NCBI RefSeq assembly: GCF_039595395.1
Contig: NZ_JBCNLP010000001.1
Span: forward strand, 372,001-436,000
Source: Novosphingobium sp.
Lineage (GTDB): Bacteria; Pseudomonadota; Alphaproteobacteria; Sphingomonadales; Sphingomonadaceae
DNA: 64,000 bases
Direction of reading: 5' to 3'
Shown: positions 33,490 to 41,167 of the stretch, in pieces
Layout: every line of letters starts with the position of its first letter
How positions within the stretch are numbered: the stretch's first letter is position 1
Program-made: the position numbers and the translations under genes
The notes under the pieces: model-generated
Told to the model about the DNA's origin: nothing
Databases searched by the model: none
What the model saw: the letters and a program-made list of their open reading frames with translations, nothing else

Positions 33490-34328
33490 TCCTCGCCCCC
33501 CGAGAGGGCAAAGGCAGTACGAGCAGCGCGGTAGTGCTTCACCAGAAGGCGAAACTTTGCCCATTCTTCATCCGACTCATCGCCGGGAATTTGGTCGATG
33601 CAGTCGGAGAATGGCTTAATCGCCTCCCTCAACCGTTTGATCTGTTCCTTGCATTGGCCGATCTTTGTCCAAACCAGACGCACATCAGACGGGAACATAC
33701 GTTCACCATCGGCCCACTGCGGGAGTGAGGCGCAAACGATGTTCATCATCGTGCCGCCCAGATCGCCATCAAACTCTTCTGTGCCGTCGCAGGGCGTGTA
33801 ATCGGTGACTTCCAGCTCTTTTGCCAGAAGATTGACCGCATACTGGATGCCGCTTTCGTAGACGCAGCGCAGTGGATGGTCATAGTCTGGAAGTTCGCCG
33901 TTGAAGTCTGCCCATGGCTTCACGGCCTCTGCAATGGCATCGACCTTTCCCCCTGCCGAAGCGCGCCGATAATTGGCGATGACTTGCATGATCTCATCGT
34001 CGCACTTCTCGCCGCGAACAGACGCGCGGAAAGAGATGATCCAGATGTCATCGAGAACCTTTTTATCAGCTTCGACAGTACCCTCACGCGCAGAATAGGC
34101 ACGCATTTCGGCAATGGTAGCTACGGCAATCTTGCGATAAACCGTGCGGGCATGAGCGGGATCGTGGTCCTCAAAATGCGCGGCACAGCACGTCGAGCTA
34201 TCGCAATTGTCGCCGTCCTCGATCTCCAGCCCGCAGACCTCAGTGGGATCAAGGCCTTGGCTGCGCATGATGGCATTTTCCACGGCCTCGACCAGATCGG
34301 ACGGAAAGGATGCAGGCTGGTTGGTCAT
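33486..34328 (-). CDS. Phage protein, unknown, acidic
   Basis: 280 residues, acidic and Cys-containing (EIEDGDNCDSSTCCAAHFED). Mid-part AEAVKPWADFNGELPDYDHP and a C-terminal helical region KEQIKRLREAIKPFSDCID. The two EAVKPW/EAIKPF segments suggest an internal repeat. No family recognised. 4-nt overlaps on both sides. Confidence 0.6.
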   Translation of the reverse strand: MTNQPASFPSDLVEAVENAIMRSQGLDPTEVCGLEIEDGDNCDSSTCCAAHFEDHDPAHARTVYRKIAVATIAEMRAYSAREGTVEADKKVLDDIWIISFRASVRGEKCDDEIMQVIANYRRASAGGKVDAIAEAVKPWADFNGELPDYDHPLRCVYESGIQYAVNLLAKELEVTDYTPCDGTEEFDGDLGGTMMNIVCASLPQWADGERMFPSDVRLVWTKIGQCKEQIKRLREAIKPFSDCIDQIPGDESDEEWAKFRLLVKHYRAARTAFALSGGEE

Positions 34329-34483
34329 GCTGGCGTCCTGTGGAAGAGGATGGCCAGAAACACCTGATAGGTGACGGCCAGCGTGATGAGGGCGAGCGCC
34401 AGCAGGGCCAACGCGGTGCCCATGGGATGCAGGCGGGCGCAGATCGCATCGATCTGGGCGTCTGTGATCTTGGGGTCAGGCAT
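34325..34483 (-). CDS. Small single-span membrane protein
   Basis: 52 residues from the ATG at 34483: a short cytoplasmic N-terminus (MPDPKITDAQIDAICARLHP) and one membrane helix (ALALLALALITLAVTYQVF). Coupled to neighbours by 4- and 8-nt overlaps. Could be a superinfection or host-takeover factor, but no evidence beyond location. Confidence 0.5.
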   Translation of the reverse strand: MPDPKITDAQIDAICARLHPMGTALALLALALITLAVTYQVFLAILFHRTPA

Positions 34484-34691
34484 CGTTGTCGCTCCGGTGC
34501 CGAAGCGCCGTGTAGCGGCGCAGATAGGCCATCTGGGCGGCGTCTTCCTCGATCTGGTCGAGGTCACTTTTCTGCCGCTTGAACAATTTCCCGATGGCCA
34601 GAATGACGCCCAGCAGGACCAAAGCCGCCAAGACCATGGGGGCGCCGCCGTGGAGCCAATGCTCCTGGCAGAAGGCGGAGGCCTCAGGCAT
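34476..34691 (-). CDS. Small single-span membrane protein
   Basis: 71 residues from the ATG at 34691. One membrane helix (APMVLAALVLLGVILAIGKL, about 18-37) then a charged helical tail (RQKSDLDQIEEDAAQMAY). Overlaps both neighbours by 8 nt and adjoins another one-span protein. Confidence 0.5.
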   Translation of the reverse strand: MPEASAFCQEHWLHGGAPMVLAALVLLGVILAIGKLFKRQKSDLDQIEEDAAQMAYLRRYTALRHRSDNDA

Positions 34692-35160
34692 GGACGCTTT
34701 CCAGCGGCACGAAGAAGCGGCGTACACCGTTGACCTTGCCCTGGCTCTTGACGCCGGGAACCGAGATCAGCAGCTCGATAAGCTCTTTCTCGCCGAATTT
34801 CGGGAAGATGCCGCAGAGCAGATCGGCGCTGATGACGATGCCGACATCCAAGCTCATGCGATCCTCTTCGCGCGCGATCAGGCCGTAATACTGGCCGCTT
34901 TCGTAGCGGGTGATCAGTTCGCGGCAGATTTCGCGGCCAAGGGCGTCGGGCCTGCTCGGTTCGGGCTGGTTGGTCGCCTGCATTTCCCCCTCAGGAAGGG
35001 CGACCAGCGAGAGATTGTCATCGCCGAAGACAGCGCGGCCGATTTCCGGGCGCTCCAAGCTATCGGCGATGCGGCGGAGGCTTTCGGCAATCGACACGAG
35101 GGCGGCGCGCCCCTCCTCGACGAAAAGCTCTTCCACCATCTTGGTTAAAGGCATCGACAT
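34684..35160 (-). CDS. Phage protein, unknown
   Basis: 158 residues from the ATG at 35160, 1 nt after the upstream stop. Helical N-terminus (MVEELFVEEGRAALVSIAES, LRRIADSLERPE) and a C-terminal globular part with ICRELITRYESGQYYGLIAR and SVPGVKSQGKVNGVRRFFVP. No known domain. Confidence 0.58.
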   Translation of the reverse strand: MSMPLTKMVEELFVEEGRAALVSIAESLRRIADSLERPEIGRAVFGDDNLSLVALPEGEMQATNQPEPSRPDALGREICRELITRYESGQYYGLIAREEDRMSLDVGIVISADLLCGIFPKFGEKELIELLISVPGVKSQGKVNGVRRFFVPLESVHA

Positions 35161-35161
35161 A

Positions 35162-35569
35162 TCAACGTCCTCCCACAGCGGCGCGGTGGCGCATTTCGGC
35201 ATGAAGATCGATGACGGGGGCCAGAGCGGGCGCCATCGGCGGAACAGGGGGCAGGCCGGGGCCATCGGGGCGATGGAGCCATGCTTCCACCTGCGCGGCA
35301 TCCCATTCGGAGCGCAGGCAGATGGCGTCGGCGCCCTGCATGCGCTGACCGGCGCGGATGCGCGGGTTCAGCGGCGTGGGCAGGCCGTCAATGCGGGCCA
35401 GCCTGCGCAGCGTGTCGATCTGGGTGCGCTGAGAGAGCGAGTCCAGCGCAAGCGCGTGGACCATGTCGGCGAAGCGATAACGGCGAGACCATTTACCCCG
35501 GCGCGTGGCCAGATCGATGGCCATCATGGGCACCGATGCTGTGGGCATGGTCAGGATTTTAGCGGGCAA
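35162..35569 (-). CDS. First gene of leftward early operon, unknown
   Basis: 135 residues if started at the TTG at 35569, which has AGGAGG 5 nt upstream; the ATG at 35548 and a GTG at 35575 are alternatives. Basic N-terminus (RRGKWSRRYRFADMVHALAL), then LRRLARIDGLPTPLNPRI and DAICLRSEWDAAQVEAWL, and a Pro-rich C-terminus. The SEWDAAQVEAWL part hints at an excisionase/MerR-like wHTH, unproven. Confidence 0.55.
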   Translation of the reverse strand: MPAKILTMPTASVPMMAIDLATRRGKWSRRYRFADMVHALALDSLSQRTQIDTLRRLARIDGLPTPLNPRIRAGQRMQGADAICLRSEWDAAQVEAWLHRPDGPGLPPVPPMAPALAPVIDLHAEMRHRAAVGGR

Positions 35570-35602
35570 GGCCACCTCCTGAGTTGCTGTTGCCCGCTTT
35601 AA

Positions 35603-35619
35603 TTATCCAATATGTATAA
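35603..35619. promoter_or_regulatory. Phage operator, copy 1 (leftward promoter)
   Basis: TTATCCAATATGTATAA, the best palindrome of a six-copy family (TTATnCA-N3-TGnAnAA). It overlaps a GATAAT -10 candidate on the minus strand and lies 34 nt upstream of the first leftward gene. Confidence 0.65.
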
Positions 35620-35636
35620 TGCCCGCAAGAAGATTT

Positions 35637-35653
35637 TTATACAAAACGGAAAA
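35637..35653. promoter_or_regulatory. Phage operator, copy 2 (leftward promoter)
   Basis: TTATACAAAACGGAAAA, 34 bp from copy 1, a looser match to the second half-site. It overlaps a dyad GGAAAAA-GACG-TTTTTCC (35648-35665). Confidence 0.55.
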
Positions 35654-35674
35654 AGACGTTTTTCCATAGTGACG

Positions 35675-35704
35675 AAAAAAGCCGCCCGGCTTGCGCTGGG
35701 CGGC
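35675..35704 (-). terminator. Intrinsic terminator of the repressor gene
   Basis: On the minus strand GCCGCCC/GGGCGGC (35704-35681, 10-nt loop) is followed by six T residues (35680-35675). It begins 24 nt past the stop of the repressor gene, so that gene is transcribed alone and the leftward operon has its own promoter. Confidence 0.85.
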
Positions 35705-35728
35705 TTGCGATCTGAAATCGGGGTGGGA

Positions 35729-36097
35729 TCAGGAGGCTTTGCGCTCTTCCAGATTGATCACTTCTGGCTTGACGCGGTGCTTCTGGGCATTCTCGAAAGA
35801 GCCTTCCAGCATCTCCCGCACCGCCTCGGGGACCTCGCGCAGGGTATCGATGAAATGGCGCTCCAGCGGGGTGAGGCCGCCATCTTCTTCCAGCAGGAGA
35901 TCGGCGGGCGGCATCTCGTAATGTTTGCCCAGGCGGAGCATCCAGCCGTAGTCCAGTTCTCTTTCGCCGGTTTCCAGTTTCTGGATCTGGGCGGCGGTGG
36001 TGTTGCAACTGGCTGCCACTGTCGCGAGCGACGATCCTTCGGCAGTGCGAAGGGCGCGCAGGCGGTTGAGCGGCAGGAAGGAGAGCTTTTTCGGCAT
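35729..36097 (-). CDS. XRE/HTH phage repressor (CI-like)
   Basis: 122 residues from the ATG at 36097 (an ATG at 36142 would add 15). The HTH spans about residues 10-65 (LNRLRALRTAEGSSLATVAA, TAAQIQKLETGERELDY) and is followed by LGKHYEMPPADLLL, the usual end of XRE domains. The remaining about 50 residues (LTPLERHFIDTLREVPEAVR) could mediate dimerisation. No LexA-like peptidase domain is present, so induction must work differently from lambda CI. It is divergent from a Cro-like gene with an operator copy between them. Confidence 0.82.
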   Translation of the reverse strand: MPKKLSFLPLNRLRALRTAEGSSLATVAASCNTTAAQIQKLETGERELDYGWMLRLGKHYEMPPADLLLEEDGGLTPLERHFIDTLREVPEAVREMLEGSFENAQKHRVKPEVINLEERKAS

Positions 36098-36168
36098 AGT
36101 CGGGAAATTTAAGACATTTCCTATGGGGGCTCTATCGACCATCTTGTAGAAATCTCCGCTGAGTGGGC

Positions 36169-36197
36169 TTGCCATCAAGTATACATTTTGGATAAAT
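36169..36197 (+). promoter_or_regulatory. Rightward early promoter with operator copy 3
   Basis: TTGCCA (36169-36174), then 16-17 nt, then GATAAA/ATAAAT. The operator GTATACATTTTGGATAA (36179-36195) lies in the spacer. On the minus strand the same site holds a TATACT -10, suggesting a back-to-back promoter for the repressor. Transcription would start close to the ATG at 36204. Confidence 0.55.
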
Positions 36198-36203
36198 GAG
36201 GCA

Positions 36204-36449
36204 ATGGCACAGGGAAGCACCAACATGGTTACCGAAGCGGGCCGCAAGCTGCGTGCGTGGCGAAAGAGCCAGAAACCGCCTCTGTCCGCCCATGATGCGG
36301 CGCGTTGGCTGGGTCTGTCCTTCATGTCGGTGTACCGCGTGGAGACGGGCACGCGCCCGGCGGGCGGGAAAATCATGCGATCGCTGTTGCAGCGCGAGAT
36401 CTGCGCGCCGGGCGATTTCGATATTCCCGCCTCCGACGAAGCCGCCTGA
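36204..36449 (+). CDS. Cro-like HTH protein
   Basis: 81 residues; HTH in RKLRAWRKSQKPPLSAHDAA and RWLGLSFMSVYRVETGTRPA (about residues 13-55). It is transcribed rightward, opposite the repressor and ahead of the replication genes, as Cro is. The predicted message is nearly leaderless. Stop lies 2 nt before the primase start. Confidence 0.78.
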   Translation: MAQGSTNMVTEAGRKLRAWRKSQKPPLSAHDAARWLGLSFMSVYRVETGTRPAGGKIMRSLLQREICAPGDFDIPASDEAA

Positions 36450-36451
36450 CC

Positions 36452-37588
36452 ATGGACAACAGGCAGGGCGATGAACTGGACGCCCGGGAGATTTCCGCCG
36501 AGCTGAACCGGAATGTCGCCGCCGTGGTGGGGGCATGCCTGCCCGGCGCTGTGAAAAGCGGCGGCATGTGGCATGCGGGCAGCATCAAGGGCGAGAGCGG
36601 CAACAGCCTCAAGGTGAAGGCCAATGGAACTTGGGCGGATTATGCCTTCGCCAAGGGCGATCCGCTGGGCCATGGCGATATGCTCAAGCTGCTCTATCTG
36701 ACCATCGGCGGGCAGAGCTGGCGTGAGACGTTTTCGCAGGCGCGCAAGCTGCTCAAGCATGAGGATATGGACCCGCATGCGCTGGCCGCCCATCGGCGGC
36801 GCGCGGCGGCGGCGGCCCAGCGGGCGGAGGTGGAGAATGCGGACAAGGTGGCGAAAAGCCGCCTGAAAGCGCGCAATCTGTGGTTCCACGCCAGCCCGAT
36901 CATCGGCACGCCCGCCATGCGCTATCTGGAAGGGCGGGGCATCGACTTTGCGCTGATCGGGCGTGTGCCTGGTTCGATGCGGTTTCGCCATGATGTGTGG
37001 CATGCCGATCTGAAACGGCCCGTGCCTGCCCTGTTGACTGCCGGGTTGCTGGGCAATCAGCATGTGGCGACCCATTGCATCTACCTCGACCGCAAGGCCG
37101 ATGGCAGTTGGGGCAAGCTGCCCGATCTGGAGGTTGACGGGAAGCGGTTGAAGATCGCCAAGAAGATCTTCGGCCAGCAGCCGCAGGGCGTGCATTTCCC
37201 GATCATCAAGGGGCGCACCCGCAAGACGCTGGTGGACATGCCCGCTGGCGAGAGGATCAGCAGCGCCGAGGGCGCCGAGGATGCCTTGACCTATGCCATG
37301 ATCCACCCGGAAGAGCGGATCGTGTTCGCGGGAACGCTTGGGCTGCTGGGCGCGATGGCCTTGCCGCCGCAATGCGGCGATTTCACCATATTGGCGCAGC
37401 GGGATGACGAAGGGTCACCCGCTGCCGAATCCTTCGAAAAGCAGGTGTCCGCGCAGCAGCTGCGCGCGCGGCAGGACGGATCGCACCGGCGGGTGATGTG
37501 CATCTGGCCGGAAGAAGGGTTCAAGGATCTTAACGACGAATGGCGGGGTATCCGCATGGACGGGGGCAGGAATGACGCGCAAAAGTAG
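36452..37588 (+). CDS. Toprim-domain phage primase
   Basis: 378 residues from the ATG at 36452. An N-terminal region with WADYAFAKGDPLGHGDMLKL resembles the primase zinc/CHC2-like module of DUF7146 proteins but lacks an obvious four-Cys finger. The Toprim core shows SSAEGAEDALTYA (catalytic Glu) and a later FTILAQRDDEGSPA (Asp-Asp). It overlaps the helicase gene by 17 nt. Together they would prime and unwind phage DNA. Confidence 0.8.
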   Translation: MDNRQGDELDAREISAELNRNVAAVVGACLPGAVKSGGMWHAGSIKGESGNSLKVKANGTWADYAFAKGDPLGHGDMLKLLYLTIGGQSWRETFSQARKLLKHEDMDPHALAAHRRRAAAAAQRAEVENADKVAKSRLKARNLWFHASPIIGTPAMRYLEGRGIDFALIGRVPGSMRFRHDVWHADLKRPVPALLTAGLLGNQHVATHCIYLDRKADGSWGKLPDLEVDGKRLKIAKKIFGQQPQGVHFPIIKGRTRKTLVDMPAGERISSAEGAEDALTYAMIHPEERIVFAGTLGLLGAMALPPQCGDFTILAQRDDEGSPAAESFEKQVSAQQLRARQDGSHRRVMCIWPEEGFKDLNDEWRGIRMDGGRNDAQK

Positions 37589-39473
37589 CCCCGCAAAGCT
37601 GGCCGCGATGCGGGAGCGCCAACCAATGCTGGCGCCGGATTTCGCGCAGGCCGAGGAAGCACCCAAGGCGGACGGGCATCCGCCGCAATTGCCGCAGCCG
37701 TGCCCGGTGACGCCGCTGGGCGTGAACGGAAAGAACATCCTGTTTCTCGACCGGCTTAATCAGGTGGTGGAAACCGGGGCGGAAGTCCGAAAGGGCGAGT
37801 TGAAGCTGTGGTTTGGCAATGAATGGCTGAAACAGAATTTCGAACAGCGGCCCAAGGGATGGAAAGAGGGTGACCCTATCGACAAGTTCGATCAGGATGA
37901 CGCGCAGACCGCCTTGGTTGAGGACTGTGTGCGGCGCGGGATTTTCAATCCGCAGGGGCGGGTGTTTGGGCGTGGTGCCCATCGTCTTCCCGGCGATGAC
38001 GGCAGTCTGGCCCTGCATATGGGCAACCGCGTGATGATCGTGAACGGGCTGGATGCCAAGGGCAAGCGCATGCCGCGCCCGATCATATCCCCGCCCGGCG
38101 AGTTCGTGGGGGCGAATGAGCGGCAGGCCTTTTTCCCCGCAATGCAGAAGCTGCCCGCGCCCGCCGACAACCCGACCACGGCGGAAGAGGCGCAGGAATT
38201 GCGGCTGATGCTGCAGAACCGGTGGTATTGGACAGAGCCACAGTCCAGCGGGATGATCCTGCTGGGCCATATTGTGCAGATGTTCATCTGTGGGGCCTTG
38301 GAATGGCGCGCGCATATCTGGCTGGCGGCGCCGACGGCATCGGGCAAGAGTTATCTGCAAAAGCTGATCCGGGCCATTCATGACGAATGGTGTCTTGCCA
38401 CGGAAGACAGCAGCGAGGCGGCAATCCGGCAGGTGCTGGGCGACGATACGCTGCCCGTGATGATCGACGAAGCCGAGGCGCACGATAACCCGGAGCGGCT
38501 CAACGCCATCGTCAATCTGATGAAAAAGGCGTCCATGGGCGCGAAAATGTATCGCGGCAGCACCGACCATAAGGCGGTCGGCTTCACCGCCCAGTCCTGC
38601 TTTCTGCTGTCGAGCGTACTGCATGCCAATATGAAGGGCGAGGACCGCAACCGCATCGCTATTCTGGAAATGCGGCCGATCCCGGTCGATGCCGAGCCGC
38701 TTGAGCTGGAGATGGCGAGCTGGGTGCAGTTGGGCAAGCGGATGCGGCGCCGCGTCATCGATCATTGGAAGCGCTTCGATAAGACGTTCCGGGCCTATAA
38801 GCGCGAGATCGCGCGGCGCGGGTTCGAGGGGCGCTGGCAGGATACCTATGGCACCTTCCTCGCCTGTGCCGATCTGGTGTTGTATGATTTCGATGTGGAT
38901 GCGCTGATCCCGGATGACAGCGTGCCCGGGCCTGAGCGGGTGAAGGAGAATGTCACCCTGATCGAGCCCGCCATGGCGCGGGGCCGGGCCGAGGCGCGCA
39001 GCGACGTGGATCGCGTGCTGGTGCATATGACCAGCCATCTGTTGCCGGGCGCGCATGGCAAGACAGCGGAATCCGTGGGTTACTGGATTGAGCGGGCGAT
39101 GACGTTCAAGGAAGTGCCCAACGGGATCGCGATCACCACTCCGCCCGATATCGTGGTGGATCAGGAAGCGCGCGAAAAGCTGAAAACCTATGGTTTGCGG
39201 GTGCTGAACCTTGTCGACAAGGGCAAGGGGCAGCGCGGCTATACCGATGCGGCGCCCGAGAAGTGGGAAGATGCATGGCTGGCGGTGGCCTATCCCACCA
39301 ACAAACCGCTGCATGAGGTGTTTCGCGGCAGCGAATGGGCAGGCGGCGTGTGGCTGCAATCGCTGGGCAAGGTGCCCAATGCGCTGAAATGGACGCAGAA
39401 GGTGCGGTTTTCAGGATCGAGCGACAATGCGTTGCTGGTGCCCCTGAAAGCACTGGGGCTGGAGGACGATTAA
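37572..39473 (+). CDS. Phage replicative helicase/ATPase (D5/SF3-like)
   Basis: 633 residues. The ATPase core has Walker A APTASGKSYLQKL (about residue 255) and Walker B DTLPVMIDEAEAHD, followed by a sensor region GFTAQSCFLLSSV and arginine-finger-like GEDRNRIAILEMRPI. The N-terminal about 230 residues (VTPLGVNGKNILFLDRLNQV, the common start of phage DNA-binding helicases of this type) may bind the primase or the origin. It follows the Toprim primase in the rightward early operon. Confidence 0.82.
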   Translation: MTRKSSPAKLAAMRERQPMLAPDFAQAEEAPKADGHPPQLPQPCPVTPLGVNGKNILFLDRLNQVVETGAEVRKGELKLWFGNEWLKQNFEQRPKGWKEGDPIDKFDQDDAQTALVEDCVRRGIFNPQGRVFGRGAHRLPGDDGSLALHMGNRVMIVNGLDAKGKRMPRPIISPPGEFVGANERQAFFPAMQKLPAPADNPTTAEEAQELRLMLQNRWYWTEPQSSGMILLGHIVQMFICGALEWRAHIWLAAPTASGKSYLQKLIRAIHDEWCLATEDSSEAAIRQVLGDDTLPVMIDEAEAHDNPERLNAIVNLMKKASMGAKMYRGSTDHKAVGFTAQSCFLLSSVLHANMKGEDRNRIAILEMRPIPVDAEPLELEMASWVQLGKRMRRRVIDHWKRFDKTFRAYKREIARRGFEGRWQDTYGTFLACADLVLYDFDVDALIPDDSVPGPERVKENVTLIEPAMARGRAEARSDVDRVLVHMTSHLLPGAHGKTAESVGYWIERAMTFKEVPNGIAITTPPDIVVDQEAREKLKTYGLRVLNLVDKGKGQRGYTDAAPEKWEDAWLAVAYPTNKPLHEVFRGSEWAGGVWLQSLGKVPNALKWTQKVRFSGSSDNALLVPLKALGLEDD

Positions 39474-39658
39474 TCGCCCTCCGGTTCCTCGTCAGGCGCC
39501 AGTGACAGGGCGAGGATGGCGGCAATGCCGCGCGGGGGCAGATGGGCATCGTCGGGCAGCTGGTCGAGCAGATCGAGCAGGCCGGACAGCGCGGCATGGC
39601 GGCGCAGGCCCATCATCTCGGGATCGATGGTCACGGTGTAGGGTGTGGATGCGTGCAT
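39470..39658 (-). CDS. Small phage protein, unknown
   Basis: 62 residues, convergent with the helicase and overlapping its end by 4 nt. Sequence YTVTIDPEMMGLRRHAALSG, LLDLLDQLPDD and PRGIAAILALSLAPDE. AGGAGG lies 11 nt before the ATG. A LexA-box-like site lies 54 nt upstream. No known domain. Confidence 0.5.
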   Translation of the reverse strand: MHASTPYTVTIDPEMMGLRRHAALSGLLDLLDQLPDDAHLPPRGIAAILALSLAPDEEPEGD

Positions 39659-39711
39659 TGTTCAACCGGCCTCCTGAGATTGATATAGGTTAGTCAGGGG
39701 CTTGTAGGGAA

Positions 39712-39726
39712 GTTCTCTTTTTGTTC
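39712..39726. promoter_or_regulatory. LexA (SOS) box-like site
   Basis: GTTCTCTTTTTGTTC fits the alphaproteobacterial LexA consensus GTTC-N7-GTTC. A third GTTC follows at 39733-39736. It lies between a leftward small gene (39658) and a rightward membrane-protein gene (39820). Confidence 0.6.
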
Positions 39727-39819
39727 TCATTCGTTCCAGTTTCGGGACAATGGATCGGGATTGACGGCAGTTGTGCTGGACATACCATTCCGCGCGATTG
39801 ATTCGCGGGGATTTTTGTC

Positions 39820-40218
39820 ATGCCATTTCCGGTTCCGGCGTCTGATAGGCCGCTCGTCTCCAGAGAGGGCGCCAGTCCACCGGGATCGGTCTGGCAGAAT
39901 GACTGGGAGGTGTTCGTCCAGCGCGCATTTCAGGACTATGGCGTGGAACTGGCTGTGTTCGCGGTTGCGGCTGTCCACGTCGCGCTGTTCGCCTGGTGGT
40001 GGCGCATCAGGGGTGGCGGGTTGATGCCGCTGCTGTTGGGAACGTCTGTCGGCGCATTGGCCCTGATCTATCTGGGATTATATCCGCATCTGGGCGCCGA
40101 GCTGCTGGCGCCTGTGCGGGATCTGGGCGAGCGCCTGACGGGTTATGGCCTGATGATGGGGGCGGCCTTGCTGGGCTATCGCAGCGGGCGCCAGACGGCA
40201 CCCAGCATCACCAGCTGA
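39820..40218 (+). CDS. Orphan membrane protein (possible lysogenic-conversion gene)
   Basis: 132 residues with three hydrophobic helices: VELAVFAVAAVHVALFAWWW, GLMPLLLGTSVGALALIYLG and LTGYGLMMGAALLGYR. It lies alone on the plus strand between leftward genes, 94 nt past a LexA-like box, and overlaps the next gene's 3' end by 11 nt. Phage genes in such a position often alter the host envelope or superinfection, or form holins; none is proven here. Confidence 0.6.
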   Translation: MPFPVPASDRPLVSREGASPPGSVWQNDWEVFVQRAFQDYGVELAVFAVAAVHVALFAWWWRIRGGGLMPLLLGTSVGALALIYLGLYPHLGAELLAPVRDLGERLTGYGLMMGAALLGYRSGRQTAPSITS

Positions 40219-41083
40219 CCTTTTCGCGGTCAGAATGGCATAGGTCATATTCTTCCGGCCGGGCGAAGCGCGCGGGCAGATCAGGCATGGCGGCGCGGAT
40301 CGCATCGAGGGCGCGCAGGCAGGAAGGTTCCTCGGTGGGGTCTAGGCCGTGCTGACCATAGATCACCAGCGCCAGCGCATCCGGACCATGGCCTGTGACG
40401 TGCCATGACGCGCGGAACTGGGCCTGATAGTCGAAGACGCTGGCAAGGCCGGTATCCACGATCAGATTGTCATAGGCCCAGAGGCTGGCCTCTTGCAGCG
40501 CGATGCGGACGGTTTCCTTGATCTGGAAGGCGGCGCGCAGTGCGGTGCCACGGCGGGCGGTTTCCTCACGCGTCGTCGCGCGGATGTCGTCCCAATCGGC
40601 GGCCAGCGCGGGGAATTGCTCGATGATCCATTTCGCGAGCTGGGCGAGCTGACGGGCTGTCTGTTGTTCGGAGCGCCAACCGCCATCGGTATAACCGGCG
40701 CAGGTTTTCAGGGCATCGCGGCAGAGCGCGAGCGCGGCGGCCTCGATGTCGTGCGCGCCTTTCACGCGGAAAAACGGGCCGCTGTGGCCCATATTGGCGG
40801 CCTCAAGTCGGGTGCTGGCATAAACGGCGCCGTCATGGGTGACGATCTGCACATGCCAGCCCGGCTTGCGCCAGAGGCCGCGGCCATTCTCGGCCTCGCC
40901 CCATGCCAGAACCAGCACGGTGCCGGCAGCCTGCCCGGCGGTGACAGCGGCATCGATGCGCTGGCGCTCTGCCTCCCATGCAGCGCGCGAGGCCTTGATG
41001 CGGGCGATCTGGGCCTGTTCGGCATCAGTGACAGGGGCAGGCGGCGGCGCCATCATGGCGAACATATCGAGTTGCTGGAGCAT
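40208..41083 (-). CDS. Phage protein, unknown
   Basis: 291 residues from the ATG at 41083 (GGAGG 5 nt upstream). Helical N-terminus (AEQAQIARIKASRAAWEAER), a beta-rich RKPGWHVQIVTHDGAVYAST segment, and a C-terminal region with DALALVIYGQHGLDPTEEPS. It is the last of a five-gene leftward cluster (42424 to 40208). No known domain. Confidence 0.6.
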   Translation of the reverse strand: MLQQLDMFAMMAPPPAPVTDAEQAQIARIKASRAAWEAERQRIDAAVTAGQAAGTVLVLAWGEAENGRGLWRKPGWHVQIVTHDGAVYASTRLEAANMGHSGPFFRVKGAHDIEAAALALCRDALKTCAGYTDGGWRSEQQTARQLAQLAKWIIEQFPALAADWDDIRATTREETARRGTALRAAFQIKETVRIALQEASLWAYDNLIVDTGLASVFDYQAQFRASWHVTGHGPDALALVIYGQHGLDPTEEPSCLRALDAIRAAMPDLPARFARPEEYDLCHSDREKVSW

Positions 41084-41167
41084 GGTTGCCTCCGGATCGG
41101 GACGCGGCGCAATGGCCGCCCATCTGGACGCCGTGCCCGCACCCGGACCCGGCGCCACAGGGGGCGG

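Noticed and set aside
35612..36112. Plus-strand frame opposite the repressor
   Set aside because: Complements the repressor gene and its terminator; no ribosome site and no known domain.
39727..39978. Minus-strand 83-codon frame
   Set aside because: Overlaps the LexA-like box and the membrane-protein gene on the other strand; no ribosome site and no conserved pattern.
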